Source: Brachybacterium sp. (lineage in GTDB: Bacteria; Actinomycetota; Actinomycetes; Actinomycetales; Dermabacteraceae). From it: 12,872 nt of DNA. Below, piece by piece: positions 6,926-12,872 of the stretch (position 1 is its first letter; each line of letters begins with the position of its first letter). The position numbers and the translations under genes are program-made. The notes beneath the pieces were generated by a model. It was not told the origin of the DNA. It saw nothing but the letters and a program-made list of their open reading frames with translations, and made no database searches. The stretch is from positions 1 to 12,872 of the forward strand of contig JAKDNE010000049.1 in assembly GCA_030451965.1 (NCBI GenBank), in the 5' to 3' direction.

Positions 6926-7915
6926 TCAGTGCTCGAACAGGCGGTCCACGCCGTCGAGCACCCGGTCGAGGTCGGGGAGGTAGGCGTGCTCCATGCGCGC
7001 CGGCGGGTACGGGAGGTGGTAGCCGCCCACCCGGAGCACCGGGGCCTCCAGGTGATAGAAGCACTGCTCGGAGATCCGAGCGGCGATCTCTCCCCCGAGG
7101 CCGCCGAGCACCGGCGCCTCGTGGGTGATCAGCAGCCGCCCGGTGCGGCGCACCGAGGCGGCGATCGTCGGGAAGTCCACCGGCGACAGCGAACGGGCGT
7201 CGATGACCTCCAGGTCGATGCCGTCCTCCGCCGCGGCCTGTGCGCTCTCGAGCGCCAGCGGCATGCTCGGCCCCCAGGCCAGCAGCGTCGCATCGGTGCC
7301 CGGGCGCACCACCCGAGCCTGCCAGGGGGTGAGCTCGGGGCGGTGGTCGGGGTCGACGTCGCCCTTGACCCAGTAGCGGCGCTTGGGCTCGAGCATGATC
7401 ACCGGGTCCTCGCACTCGATGGCCTGACGAGTCATCCAGTACGCGTCCTGCGAGTTCGACGGAGCGAGGATCCGCAGCCCGGCGGTGGGCGCGAACAGCG
7501 CCTCGGGGCTCTCGGAGTGGTGCTCGACCGCGCCGATCCCGCCGCCGTGGGGGATGCGGATGACGATCGGCAGGTTGACCGCCCCGGAGGTGCGGTTGTG
7601 CATCTTCGCGACCTGGGTGGTGATCTGGTTGTAGGCGGGATAGACGAAACCGTCGAACTGGATCTCGACCACCGGGCGGTAGCCGCGCACGGCGAGGCCG
7701 ACGGCGGTGCCGACGATCCCGGCCTCGGCCAGCGGCGTGTCCACCACCCGCTGGGAGCCGAACTCGGCGTGCAGGCCGTCGGTGACCCGGAATACGCCGC
7801 CGAGGGGACCGATGTCCTCACCCATCAGCAGGACCTTGTCGTCCGCCGTCATGGCGTCGCGCAGACCGGCGGTGATCGCCTTGGCGATCGGCAGGTTCGA
7901 GGCTGTGGAACTCAC
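6926..7915 (-). CDS. bkdB: 2-oxoacid dehydrogenase E1 beta subunit, probably branched-chain
   Basis: 329 aa, the normal length for transketolase-like E1-beta. The N-terminal block MGEDIGPLGGVFRVTDGL (31-48) and DTPLAEAGIVG (59-69, with Glu64 contacting the thiamine diphosphate aminopyrimidine) are diagnostic. The centre has GGGIGAVEHHSES, and the C-terminus YPPARMEHAYLPDLDRVLDGVDR matches branched-chain E1-beta proteins of actinobacteria. With E1-alpha it forms an alpha2-beta2 thiamine diphosphate enzyme that decarboxylates a 2-oxoacid and acylates the E2 lipoyl group. The start is GTG at 7915, overlapping the E1-alpha TGA as GTGA, with a GAGGAGGAG ribosome site inside the end of E1-alpha. 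Longer upstream starts in this frame are only the shadow of E1-alpha. Confidence 0.9.
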   Translation of the reverse strand: MSSTASNLPIAKAITAGLRDAMTADDKVLLMGEDIGPLGGVFRVTDGLHAEFGSQRVVDTPLAEAGIVGTAVGLAVRGYRPVVEIQFDGFVYPAYNQITTQVAKMHNRTSGAVNLPIVIRIPHGGGIGAVEHHSESPEALFAPTAGLRILAPSNSQDAYWMTRQAIECEDPVIMLEPKRRYWVKGDVDPDHRPELTPWQARVVRPGTDATLLAWGPSMPLALESAQAAAEDGIDLEVIDARSLSPVDFPTIAASVRRTGRLLITHEAPVLGGLGGEIAARISEQCFYHLEAPVLRVGGYHLPYPPARMEHAYLPDLDRVLDGVDRLFEH

Positions 7916-9066
7916 GCTCGCTCCTCCTCGTCCTCGAACTGGGAGATGTACTCGAGGTATTCCGCGCGCTCGGCATCCACGATCGGGTGGGGTTCGGCGT
8001 AGGGATGGTCGAACATGCGCACCGGGTCGGGATCCTCCATGCCGTGGATGTGGTGGTGCAGCTGCATCGCGAGGTCGTGGGCCTCCTCGTCGCAGCGCGT
8101 CACGTACTGCTCGTCGATCTCGCCCTGCTGTTCGAGGTGGCGGCGCAGGCGGAGGATCGGATCCTTCGCCGCCCACTCCTCCTCCTCGGCGGCCGGGCGG
8201 TACCGGGAGGCGTCGTCGCTGGTGGTGTGTGCGGCCATCCGGTAGGTGAGGGCCTCGACGAACATCGGGCCGTTCCCGGCGCGGGCCGAGTCCAGGGCGC
8301 TGCGGACCGCGCCGAGCACCGCGAGCACGTCGTTGCCGTCGACCCGCACCGAGGGGATGCCCCAGCCGCGGGAGCGCTGGGCGAGCGGGACCCGGGACTG
8401 CACGGAGGTGGGCACCGAGATCGCCCACTGGTTGTTCTGGGTATAGAAGACCACCGGCGCCTGGAAGGAGGCGGCGAAGGTGAAGGACTCCGCGACCTCG
8501 CCCTCGCTGGAGGCGCCGTCGCCGAACAGGGCCAGCACGGAGGCATCGGTGGTGGGGTCCCCGGTGCCGACGACCCCGTCGCGCTGCAGTCCCATGGCAT
8601 AGCCGACCGCGTGCGGGGCCTGCGAGCCGAGCACGATCATGTAGGGGTGGGTGCGCAGGGCGTTCGGGTCCCAGCCGCCGTGGCTGATGCCGCGGAACAG
8701 CTCCAGCAGGCGCCAGGGCTCGATGCCGCGCGCCCAGGCCACTCCGTGCTCGCGATAGGTGGGCACAAGATAATCCTGCTCGCGGGAGGCGTGGCCGGCG
8801 CCGATCTGCGCGGCCTCCTGGCCGAGCGCGCTCGCCCACAGTCCCAGCTGGCCCTGGCGCTGCAGACTGGTGGCCTCGAGGTCCGCGGCGCGGATCATCA
8901 CCATGTCGCGGTAGTAGCCGCGCAGACGCTCGGGCGTGGCCAGGCCGCTGCCGGCGAGCACAGCGTCGAATTCTGGGTGCGGGCTGCGGGTGCCGTCGGC
9001 CGCGAGGAGCTGGACCATCGGCTCATCGGCCGCGACATCAGGGATCGTGGAACGGAAGACACTCAC
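7912..9066 (-). CDS. bkdA: 2-oxoacid dehydrogenase E1 alpha subunit, probably branched-chain
   Basis: 384 aa. The thiamine diphosphate motif begins at GDGASSEGE (182-190) and ends at the paired Asn211-Asn212 in FYTQNNQW. The YRMAAHTTSDDASRYR segment (275-290) corresponds to the conserved active-site/phosphorylation loop of E1-alpha and looks branched-chain-like. It decarboxylates 2-oxoacids from Val, Leu and Ile and feeds branched acyl-CoA into energy metabolism or branched fatty acid synthesis; that specificity is inferred. It is the first gene of the three-gene operon, coupled to E1-beta by GTGA. The GTG start at 9066 has no ribosome site, but a promoter -10 ends 6 nt before it, so transcription should begin at the G of GTG and the message is probably leaderless. 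Confidence 0.9.
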   Translation of the reverse strand: MSVFRSTIPDVAADEPMVQLLAADGTRSPHPEFDAVLAGSGLATPERLRGYYRDMVMIRAADLEATSLQRQGQLGLWASALGQEAAQIGAGHASREQDYLVPTYREHGVAWARGIEPWRLLELFRGISHGGWDPNALRTHPYMIVLGSQAPHAVGYAMGLQRDGVVGTGDPTTDASVLALFGDGASSEGEVAESFTFAASFQAPVVFYTQNNQWAISVPTSVQSRVPLAQRSRGWGIPSVRVDGNDVLAVLGAVRSALDSARAGNGPMFVEALTYRMAAHTTSDDASRYRPAAEEEEWAAKDPILRLRRHLEQQGEIDEQYVTRCDEEAHDLAMQLHHHIHGMEDPDPVRMFDHPYAEPHPIVDAERAEYLEYISQFEDEEERA

Positions 9067-9067
9067 G

Positions 9068-9092
9068 ACGGTAGCGTAACTTACGGGACCGT
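9068..9092. promoter_or_regulatory. 25-bp palindromic operator overlapping the E1-alpha promoter
   Basis: ACGGTNNCGTAA (9068-9079) and TTACGNNACCGT (9081-9092) form an inverted repeat around a single C at 9080; 10 of 12 paired positions match. It spans the -10 element and most of the spacer of the minus-strand promoter and reaches within 2 nt of the start codon, so a bound protein would block RNA polymerase. The form suits a dimeric repressor such as a TetR-type or Lrp/AsnC-type regulator; which one cannot be told from the site. No candidate regulator gene is intact in this window. Confidence 0.6.
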
Positions 9093-9100
9093 AGGGTCAA
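9073..9100 (-). promoter_or_regulatory. Sigma-70-type promoter of the bkd-type operon
   Basis: On the minus strand, -35 TTGACC (9095-9100) and -10 TACGCT (9073-9078) are separated by 16 bp. The expected start of transcription, 7 nt after the -10, coincides with position 9066, the first base of the E1-alpha GTG. The -35 lies inside the tail of the decayed regulator gene. Confidence 0.6.
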
Positions 9101-9295
9101 GGTGTGTATGCATGGTGCCACCGTAGACGCCCGCGGTCGCCGCGCCCAGCAGGTCGCGCAGATCGGCAGGGCGCGGCGACGGCACCACCGGCGGGTCGGC
9201 GGGTCGGCGAGGATCACCTCGGGGATCCTGCGCCGCACGGGTCGGAGATCCTCGCTGCGGCTGTGGAGAGTGGCCAGGACGGGCGTGGCCGTCAG
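9081..9295 (-). pseudogene. Remnant of a MurR/RpiR-family transcriptional regulator (N-terminal HTH only)
   Basis: Starting at CTG 9295-9293, which overlaps the anmK TGA (CTGA where neighbouring genes have ATGA), the frame reads TATPVLATLHSRSEDLRP, then VRRRIPEVILADP. The latter matches the first helices of the RpiR-type HTH domain. At 9191-9206 GCGGGTCG is repeated twice in tandem; this 8-bp duplication shifts the frame. Removing one copy restores PPVVPSPRPADLRDLLGAAT then AGVYGGT, which aligns with the recognition-helix region (family pattern ADLA..AGxSxATVYRF). The frame then runs into the E1-alpha promoter and stops at TAA 9083-9081, so the sugar-binding SIS domain is absent. Codon use is GC3-rich in both frame segments, as expected of former coding DNA. 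MurR regulates MurNAc catabolism in E. coli, so a position directly after anmK fits. Family assignment is by eye over about 55 residues. Confidence 0.6.
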
Positions 9296-10551
9296 CGCTC
9301 CGATCCGGGGTCGGTCACGATCTCCAGGCGATGGACGGCGCAGCTGTCGACCGACGTCTCGGGCAGCCGGCGCAGCGCGTGGGGCGGAGTCAGGGAGCCG
9401 AGCACCACGGGGACGCGGGCGCCGGTGTGGGCGGTGCCGTCGGCGCGGGCGAGCGTGCCCGGCAGACCGTGCGCACCCAGGTATCCGAGCAGGGCGATCA
9501 GCAGGGCTTCCTTGCCGTCGGCGGGGATGCCGAGGTCATCGGCGTCCAGGAGCGGCACGGGAGCCAGCAGTGCGGCCAGTCGCTGCCGCAGCAGCGGGTT
9601 GCGCACGCCGCCGCCGGAGGCGACCACCCGGCTCGCCCCCAGCGGAGCGATCGCGTCGGCGATGGTGACCGCGGTGAGCTCGGTGAGGGTGGCCAGCAGA
9701 TCAGGCAGGGCGAGGGCGGCGAGCGCCTCCTGGCCCAGCAGGCGCTGCACGTACCGGGAGTCGAAGTGCTCCCGTCCGGTCGAACGGGGCAGCGGCAGCG
9801 CATAGAACGGGTCGCCGAGCAGGGTCGCGAGGGCGTCGGGGTCGACGGTGCCGGTGCGGGCGAGCTCGGCATCGATGTCGGCCGGCCGGCCCGTCGCGGC
9901 GTGGATCGCGGCATCGAGCAGGGCATTGCCCGGCCCGAGGTCGCCGGCGATCACCTCACCCTCGGCGCTCATCCCCCCGTCGGCCCTGGTCCCTCCGTCG
10001 TCGGCCCTGCCGCCGACGAGGCTCAGGTTGGAGATCCCCCCGATGTTCAGCACGGCGGTGCGCCGGTGCTCGTCGGCGCCCAGCAGCAGCTGGTCCAGCA
10101 GGGGGGCCAGCGGCGCTCCCTGTCCACCGGCGGCGACATCGGCGCTGCGCAGGTCATGGAGCACCGGGGCGGCGGTGGCCGCGGCGAGGCGGCTCGCGTC
10201 CCCGATCTGCAGGGTGCTGAGCACGCGACCGGCGTGGACCTCGTGGAACAGGGTCTGGCCGTGGGTGGCGATCAGATCGGCGCCGCCGTGCGCCGCGAGG
10301 ACCCGGGAGGCCGCGGTCGCGAAGGCCTCACCCACCGCGGCGTGCAGACGGCTCCAGGCGGCGACGTCCGCGGGGGCCGGGGGCAGCACCGCCCGCAGTG
10401 CATCCCGGGTGGCGGCGGGCCACGGCTCCTCACCCACGTGGAGCAGGCGGGCCCGCAGCGTGGTCGGGCGATCCGGGTCACGGGCGAACTCCACCAGGGC
10501 CACATCGATCGCGTCCAGGCTGGTCCCGGACATCATCCCCAGCACCCTCAT
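9292..10551 (-). CDS. anmK: Anhydro-N-acetylmuramic acid kinase
   Basis: 419 aa. The N-terminus MRVLGMMSGTSLDAIDVALV carries the ATP-binding GxMSGTSxDxID signature (5-16). Further family blocks are ATHGQTLFHE, QIGDASRLA, DLRSADVAAGGQGAPLAP (whose second Asp corresponds to the catalytic base), LNIGGISNLS, DLGPGNALLDAA and ASGGGVRNPLL. The enzyme opens the 1,6-anhydro ring of anhydroMurNAc while phosphorylating it, giving MurNAc-6-phosphate in murein recycling. It is about 50 residues longer than E. coli AnmK: part is a Gly/Asp-rich insert (RADDGGTRADGG) made by a 21-bp tandem repeat at 9978-10009, and part is a C-terminal tail of about 30 residues. The start overlaps the GH3 stop as ATGA, with GGAGAGGAG as ribosome site. 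The gene is the last intact one of its operon. Confidence 0.93.
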   Translation of the reverse strand: MRVLGMMSGTSLDAIDVALVEFARDPDRPTTLRARLLHVGEEPWPAATRDALRAVLPPAPADVAAWSRLHAAVGEAFATAASRVLAAHGGADLIATHGQTLFHEVHAGRVLSTLQIGDASRLAAATAAPVLHDLRSADVAAGGQGAPLAPLLDQLLLGADEHRRTAVLNIGGISNLSLVGGRADDGGTRADGGMSAEGEVIAGDLGPGNALLDAAIHAATGRPADIDAELARTGTVDPDALATLLGDPFYALPLPRSTGREHFDSRYVQRLLGQEALAALALPDLLATLTELTAVTIADAIAPLGASRVVASGGGVRNPLLRQRLAALLAPVPLLDADDLGIPADGKEALLIALLGYLGAHGLPGTLARADGTAHTGARVPVVLGSLTPPHALRRLPETSVDSCAVHRLEIVTDPGSER

Positions 10552-12011
10552 CGGCGCTCCTCTCCGAGCAGGAGGTCCACTACCGCGCGCATCATGGTGC
10601 GGCCGCCGCCATGGGCGAGCACCAGGCGACGGTGAGCGGGCGCGGCGTCGGGCACTCCGGTGTGGACCACGATCGTCTCGGGCCTGCGCCCGAGCAGCTC
10701 CGCGAGGCGCCGCCCCTCCTCCGGGTCGCTGCGGGGCAGGCGGGTGAGGGCCAGCAGCTGGGCGGCCGCATCGACCTGGTCCGGGTAGTCGGGTTCCCCG
10801 GCCTGCACCCCGCGCTCGCGCAGGGCGTGGACCAGCTGCTGGGGGCGGGAGCCGGAGGCGTGCTGGGCCCGTGCACGCAGGGCGACGACGACGGCAGGAC
10901 CGAGCTCGAGCCGCGCCTGACGGGCCCGGACCGCGCGCGCCGCGGCCACGGCCCCGAGCTGCTCGGCGCGGTCCAGGGCATCCTCGAGCGCGGGAGCGGG
11001 GACGAAGCGGCGTCGGGTGCGCAGGGAGCGGAGACGGCCGCGGGTGCGTGCGGCGCGGTCGCGCAGCTTCTGGCGCGGGAGCCGGCCCGAGTCGACGGCA
11101 TCGAGCAGCGCGTCGTGGGCTTCGCGGAGCATCTGCTGGTCGTCGCGGCGCAGCGAGGTGCCCAGACACAGCAGGTCCGCCCCCGCCTCGATCGCCCGGA
11201 CCACGGATTCGCCGTAGCCGGGGTCGGCGGCGACTGCGGCCATGTCCAGTGCGTCGGTGATCACCAGGCCCTGGTAGGTGCCGCCGACGGCCCGGTCCAG
11301 CAGCGGCCGTGACCAGAGGGAGATCGAGGCGGGGCCCTCCCCGTAGGCGGGCACCAGCACGTGCGCGGTCATCACGCTGTCGAGCCAGGGCGCGATCCGC
11401 CAGGGGGCCAGGTGCTCCCGCTCGAACTCCCTCTCGCCCAGGTCGATCACTGGAAGGGCGGTGTGGGAGTCGGTGGCGGTCGCGCCGTGTCCCGGGAAGT
11501 GCTTGGCGCAGGTGCCGAGCCCCGCCTCCATCAGCCCGGTGGCGAACGCCTTGGCGTGATTGGCGACCCGGTCCGGGTCGTCGCCGAAGGCGCGGGTGCC
11601 GATGACCGGGTTCGCCGGGTCGGTCGAGACATCGAGCACCGGGGCGAGATCGAGGTCCAGGTCGCAGGCGGCGAGCAGGTCCCCGAGGACCTTGCCGACC
11701 TCGCGGGTCAGCTCGATGTCGTCGGCCTCCCCGAGCGCCCACGCGGTGGGCAGGGAGGAGCCGTTCGCGGCCTGGAGCCGGGTGACGTCCCCGCCCTCCT
11801 CGTCGATCGCGACCACACAGTGCTCGGCACGGGCGTGGATCTCATGGGCCAGGCGCTCGGCGGTCTGCGGGTCGGGAGTGTTGTGGCCGAAGAGGATCAC
11901 CGAGGCGAGCCCGTCCTCGAGCGCCTCGCCCATCCAGGCCGGCAGCTCGGTGCCGGTGAAGGGGGCCATGAAGACCCCGAGAGCATCGGGGTCCCAGGCG
12001 GTTCGCGTCAT
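10548..12011 (-). CDS. nagZ: Glycoside hydrolase family 3 beta-N-acetylhexosaminidase, NagZ-like
   Basis: 487 aa, cytoplasmic (no signal peptide or lipobox). The GH3 barrel occupies about 10-325: VVAIDEEGGDVTRL (66-79), DLDLAPVLDVSTDPANPVIG (119-138), and KHFPGHGATATDSH (170-183), which holds the NagZ-specific Asp181-His183 acid/base dyad that separates N-acetylglucosaminidases from other GH3 enzymes. The nucleophile is Asp253 in ITDALDM. It removes GlcNAc from GlcNAc-(anhydro)MurNAc, directly supplying the AnmK substrate. Residues 330-487, Arg/Ala-rich, form an extra C-terminal region that single-domain NagZ (about 340 aa) lacks; it is shorter than the second domain of larger Gram-positive homologues. 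The ATG at 12011 lies 3 nt after the permease stop, with AAAGG upstream. Confidence 0.9.
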   Translation of the reverse strand: MTRTAWDPDALGVFMAPFTGTELPAWMGEALEDGLASVILFGHNTPDPQTAERLAHEIHARAEHCVVAIDEEGGDVTRLQAANGSSLPTAWALGEADDIELTREVGKVLGDLLAACDLDLDLAPVLDVSTDPANPVIGTRAFGDDPDRVANHAKAFATGLMEAGLGTCAKHFPGHGATATDSHTALPVIDLGEREFEREHLAPWRIAPWLDSVMTAHVLVPAYGEGPASISLWSRPLLDRAVGGTYQGLVITDALDMAAVAADPGYGESVVRAIEAGADLLCLGTSLRRDDQQMLREAHDALLDAVDSGRLPRQKLRDRAARTRGRLRSLRTRRRFVPAPALEDALDRAEQLGAVAAARAVRARQARLELGPAVVVALRARAQHASGSRPQQLVHALRERGVQAGEPDYPDQVDAAAQLLALTRLPRSDPEEGRRLAELLGRRPETIVVHTGVPDAAPAHRRLVLAHGGGRTMMRAVVDLLLGEERR

Positions 12012-12014
12012 GCC

Positions 12015-12842
12015 TCAGCCTTTCACAGCTCCGGCGGTCATGCCCTTTGCGAGGTTGCGCTGGACCAGCACGAAGAAGATCACCACGGGCAGGGTGATGA
12101 TCGTCGAGGCGGCCATCACTGACCCCCAGTCCGCGGTGTTCTGGGTGAAGAAGGTCCGCAGGCCCACGCCGACGGTGTACTTCGAGCTGTCCTGCATGAA
12201 GGTCAGCGCGAAGATGAACTCGTTCCAGGCGGTGATGAAGGAGAACACCGAGGTGGCGACCAGGCCCGGAGCCACCAGCGGCAGCAGCACGGAGCGGAAC
12301 ATGCGGAACCAGGTGGCGCCGTCGATGTACGCGGCCTCCTCCAGCTCGCGCGGGACCGCCGCGACGAAGCCGCGCAGGTTCCAGATCGCGAACGCGAGCG
12401 AGAACCCGACGTACACGATGATCAGCCCCAACAGGGAGTTGAGCATGTTCAGGGTGCGTGCCTGGAGGAACAGGGGGATGACCAATGCTTCGAGCGGCAC
12501 CATCTGCACCATCAGCACCATGATCAGCACCTGCGTACGCAGCCGGAAGCGGAAGCGAGCCACGGCCACGGCCGCGAGCAGCGCGATCACGCCCGAGAGC
12601 AGCACGGTGCCCAGGGCGACGATCACCGAGACCCGCACATAGCGCAGGAAGCCGGCATCGAGCAGCACGTAGCGGAAATGCTCGAGCGTGAAGCCGCTGG
12701 GCAGCAGGCTCGCTCCTCGCGAGAGCGGGCTGGTGTCCACCGCGGTCGAGATCATCCAGTAGAAGGGGAACAGGCTCAGCGACATCAGCACCACCACGCC
12801 GAGCGCTTTGGCTGCCATGGAGGCGGGGGTCCGACGGTTCAC
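12015..12842 (-). CDS. ABC sugar transporter permease, MalG type
   Basis: 275 aa with six predicted transmembrane segments (about 12-34, 72-95, 104-127, 137-156, 186-207, 241-262). The cytoplasmic EAA loop EEAAYIDGATWFRMFRSVLLP (169-189) contacts the ATPase, and WNEFIFAL (206-213) is typical of the CUT1 carbohydrate family. It is one of two membrane subunits of a binding-protein-dependent sugar importer. Its position directly before NagZ and AnmK suggests an amino sugar, GlcNAc-MurNAc disaccharide or chitobiose-like ligand; that is inferred from context only. The GTG start at 12842 overlaps the previous stop as GTGA, with an AAGGAGGAGGAG ribosome site formed by the Lys-Glu-Glu-Glu codons of the upstream gene. 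Confidence 0.92.
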   Translation of the reverse strand: MNRRTPASMAAKALGVVVLMSLSLFPFYWMISTAVDTSPLSRGASLLPSGFTLEHFRYVLLDAGFLRYVRVSVIVALGTVLLSGVIALLAAVAVARFRFRLRTQVLIMVLMVQMVPLEALVIPLFLQARTLNMLNSLLGLIIVYVGFSLAFAIWNLRGFVAAVPRELEEAAYIDGATWFRMFRSVLLPLVAPGLVATSVFSFITAWNEFIFALTFMQDSSKYTVGVGLRTFFTQNTADWGSVMAASTIITLPVVIFFVLVQRNLAKGMTAGAVKG

Positions 12843-12872
12843 AGCTCCTCCTCCTTCATCAGCGTGCGGATG
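12839..12872 (-). CDS. C-terminal end of an upstream gene, probably the partner MalF-type permease (partial)
   Basis: Only the last ten residues (IRTLMKEEEL) and the TGA at 12841-12839 are inside the window. The sequence alone cannot identify the protein. The GTGA overlap with the MalG-type permease and the usual malF-malG gene order make the partner permease the most likely identity. Confidence 0.5.
   Translation of the reverse strand, partial: IRTLMKEEEL

Noticed and set aside
5282..8002. 906-codon plus-strand open frame opposite the E1/E2 genes
   Set aside because: It spans two well-supported minus-strand genes and their junction, and its translation is Arg/Gly/His-rich with no recognisable domain.
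9038..9238. 66-codon minus-strand open frame starting inside the anmK-E1-alpha gap
   Set aside because: It begins in the correct frame of the decayed RpiR fragment but continues past the 8-bp duplication in the wrong frame, into the E1-alpha promoter. It is better explained as part of the pseudogene.

Overview
The window comes from a very GC-rich genome with dense gene packing, ATGA/GTGA stop-start overlaps, frequent GTG starts and strongly GC-biased third codon positions. This fits a high-GC actinobacterium. The gene content (two-subunit branched-chain-type E1, CopD-CtaG fusion, anmK beside an ABC sugar transporter) is compatible with the Micrococcales, for example a Brachybacterium-like genome, but that genus-level guess is inference. 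No RNA genes, insertion sequences, phage genes or CRISPR arrays are visible.

Layout. Positions 1-798 (+) hold the 3' part of a BadF/BadG-type sugar kinase, probably an N-acetylglucosamine kinase. Positions 975-2402 (+) encode a flavin-containing monooxygenase-like protein. Between that gene and the convergent gene ending at 2589 lies unusual non-coding DNA: a degenerate 32-bp tandem repeat that runs into a 79-bp in-register imperfect palindrome. The rest reads on the minus strand. From 5385 down to 2589 is a translationally coupled trio: two CrcB/Fluc fluoride channel subunits, then a CopD-CtaG membrane fusion. From 9066 down to 5435 are E1-alpha, E1-beta and E2 of a 2-oxoacid dehydrogenase complex, most likely branched-chain (bkdABC type). 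They are driven by a recognisable promoter that overlaps a 25-bp palindrome and appears to give a leaderless mRNA. From the right edge down to 9292 is an amino-sugar/murein-salvage operon: the end of one ABC permease, a MalG-type ABC permease, a GH3 beta-N-acetylhexosaminidase (NagZ-like) and anhydro-N-acetylmuramic acid kinase (AnmK).

How the genes work together. The right-hand operon would import and process cell-wall-derived sugars: the permeases bring in an oligosaccharide or amino sugar, the GH3 enzyme cleaves GlcNAc from (anhydro)MurNAc, and AnmK converts anhydroMurNAc to MurNAc-6-phosphate. Immediately after anmK, in what looks like a former fourth position of the same operon, is a decayed N-terminal fragment of a MurR/RpiR-family regulator. 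It has a lost start codon, an 8-bp tandem duplication that shifts the frame, and no effector domain. The bkd-type operon makes branched-chain acyl-CoA; no E3 gene lies in the window.

Most of the window is ordinary actinobacterial metabolism, and I do not see a clearly undescribed multi-gene system. The best second-look items are the murR-like gene remnant, the palindrome/tandem-repeat element at 2412-2586, the E1-alpha promoter/operator, and the asymmetric CrcB pair.
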